From positions 1-6,735 of the forward strand of contig CAMAQR010000112.1 of assembly GCA_945860375.1 (NCBI GenBank): 6,735 nucleotides of DNA, read 5' to 3'. The position numbers and the translations under genes are program-made. The notes under the pieces were generated by a model. It was not told where the DNA came from. It saw only the letters and a list, made by a program, of their open reading frames with translations, and made no database searches. This document shows, piece after piece, positions 6,413-6,735 of this stretch (positions within the stretch are counted from its first letter, which is position 1; every line of letters starts with the position of its first letter). The DNA comes from Pseudorhodobacter antarcticus. Lineage in GTDB: Bacteria > Pseudomonadota > Alphaproteobacteria > Rhodobacterales > Rhodobacteraceae.

Positions 6413-6444
6413 GAATGAAGTTATTTTGCAAAAGGTTGTCATTC
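6413..6444. promoter_or_regulatory. 32-bp dyad-symmetric site, probable GntR operator
   Basis: The outer arms GAATGA (6413-6418) and TCATTC (6439-6444) and the inner palindrome TTTTGCAAAA (6424-6433) share the same centre, between 6428 and 6429. Eleven of sixteen positions per half are symmetric. The site covers the predicted transcript start of the GntR gene just downstream of its -10 box, which is where a self-repressing GntR protein would bind. The sequence is not a recognisable FadR consensus, so assignment to this regulator rests on position and symmetry. Confidence 0.5.
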
Positions 6445-6451
6445 GTCCTTT

Positions 6452-6480
6452 ATCGTACCAATATATCAATGGGAAAGCAA
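6452..6480 (-). promoter_or_regulatory. Putative promoter of the GntR gene
   Basis: On the minus strand TTGCTT (6475-6480) and TACGAT (6452-6457) are spaced by 17 bases, a sigma-70-like pair with three and four consensus matches. Transcription would begin near 6445, giving a leader of about 100 bases before ATG 6338 and placing the start inside the dyad-symmetric site. Confidence 0.35.
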
Positions 6481-6592
6481 GTGTAGGCGCCGCTTATGGT
6501 TTAATTTGGAAGTCCGTGTTTGAAGAAGAGTTCTGCGGCGTTAGGGGGCGTTTACACGCCGCCTTTGGCTCTGGGATAGGCCTTTTCTGTTG

Positions 6593-6647
6593 ATTTCCAC
6601 TTAGAAGTGAGCCGGTTTAACGGATAATTTCCACTGAGAATTGAGCC
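6593..6647 (+). repeat. Paired terminal repeats of the IS21 element
   Basis: Two 21-base direct repeats, ATTTCCACTTAGAAGTGAGC(C) at 6593-6613 and ATTTCCACTGAGAATTGAGC(C) at 6627-6647, differ at two positions and are offset by 34 bases. Multiple terminal repeats of this kind are the binding sites of the IS21 transposase IstA. Confidence 0.85.
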
Positions 6648-6699
6648 ATGTGACCCTTCCCTTAGCGCGCAGCGCCATGGGGGTAATGGAGTGATACAC

Positions 6700-6735
6700 A
6701 TGGGACTTTTGAATATCATCCGACGGATGTCTTTG
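6700..6735 (+). CDS. istA: IS21-family transposase IstA, N-terminal fragment (runs off window)
   Basis: The twelve visible codons read MGLLNIIRRMSL, the typical opening of IstA proteins, whose next residues form the helix-turn-helix ahead of the DDE domain. IstA works with the ATPase IstB, which would lie further right. GGAG at 6688-6691 sits eight bases before this ATG. An in-frame GTG at 6691 overlaps that site and is less likely as the start. Confidence 0.8.
   Translation, partial: MGLLNIIRRMSL

Larger units (their letters stand above)
6339..6587. other. Regulator upstream region truncated by the IS21 element
   Basis: These 249 bases contain the GntR promoter and operator described separately, plus a weak stem at 6535-6562 (GCGGCG/CGCCGC) without a T-run. 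No convincing gene is seen. Any divergent target gene of the regulator would normally start here and has probably been displaced or cut by the IS21 insertion. Confidence 0.45.
6588..6735 (+). mobile_element. IS21-family insertion sequence, left end (partial)
   Basis: The element begins with TGTTGATTTCCAC at 6588 and continues past the right edge. It shows the features of IS21 left ends: a TG terminus, repeated terminal motifs and then the istA start. The opposite end and any target-site duplication are outside the window. The first base is set by the TG rule and the usual TGTTGATTTCC terminus of this family, recalled rather than searched. Confidence 0.8.

Noticed and set aside
6535..6562. GCGGCG/CGCCGC hairpin near the IS21 junction
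   Set aside because: The six-base arms have a long loop, there is no T-tract, and no gene ends there; chance is sufficient in GC-rich DNA.
6366..6593. Plus-strand open frame of 75 codons upstream of the regulator
   Set aside because: It starts with TTG without a ribosome-binding site, spans the promoter and operator region, runs into the IS21 end and resembles no family I know.
1..6735. CRISPR array, tRNA, rRNA or toxin-antitoxin pair
   Set aside because: No regularly spaced repeats, tRNA-like cloverleaf or conserved rRNA segment, and no pair of small adjacent genes was seen on either strand.

Overview
The window looks like an accessory region of an alphaproteobacterial chromosome or plasmid. 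The base composition is moderately GC-rich. The OrfA-type IS3 transposase start, the Legionella-MOMP-like porin and the FCD-type GntR regulator are all common in Sphingomonadales and Rhodobacterales. I infer the class only and cannot name a genus. The region is bracketed by two unrelated insertion sequences that both run off the window: an IS3-family end on the left (1-148, transposase on the minus strand) and an IS21-family end on the right (6588-6735, IstA on the plus strand).

Left part (149-939): a sulfotransferase pseudogene. The IS3 end has removed its first codons, joining exactly at the PAPS-binding loop, and an in-frame TAA at 268-270 interrupts the rest. Positions 940-1089 are a leader containing a perfect but unused Shine-Dalgarno-like sequence and a short direct repeat.

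Middle part (1090-5406): four plus-strand genes. These are a signal-peptide-bearing outer-membrane beta-barrel of the Legionella MOMP/Lpg1974 type; a soluble bacterial cytochrome P450; a GT-B glycosyltransferase of the GT4 type; and an alpha/beta-hydrolase-fold protein. The last three are tightly packed (8-nt gap, then an ATGA overlap) and are almost certainly co-translated. A good intrinsic terminator-like hairpin lies between the porin and the P450, so the porin is probably a separate or only partly coupled transcription unit. The hydrolase-like protein has glycine where the catalytic serine should be and also seems to lack the acid and histidine, so it looks like a pseudoenzyme.

Right part (5407-6587): a minus-strand GntR/FCD regulator convergent with the operon. 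In front of it are a plausible promoter and a 32-bp dyad-symmetric site that looks like an autoregulatory operator. No target operon is visible next to it, because the IS21 element begins there.

Taken together, P450, glycosyltransferase, hydrolase-fold protein and former sulfotransferase look like a small tailoring locus that hydroxylates, glycosylates and once sulfated some hydrophobic scaffold. A porin next door could serve passage across the outer membrane. The substrate cannot be read from the sequence. This functional link is inference.
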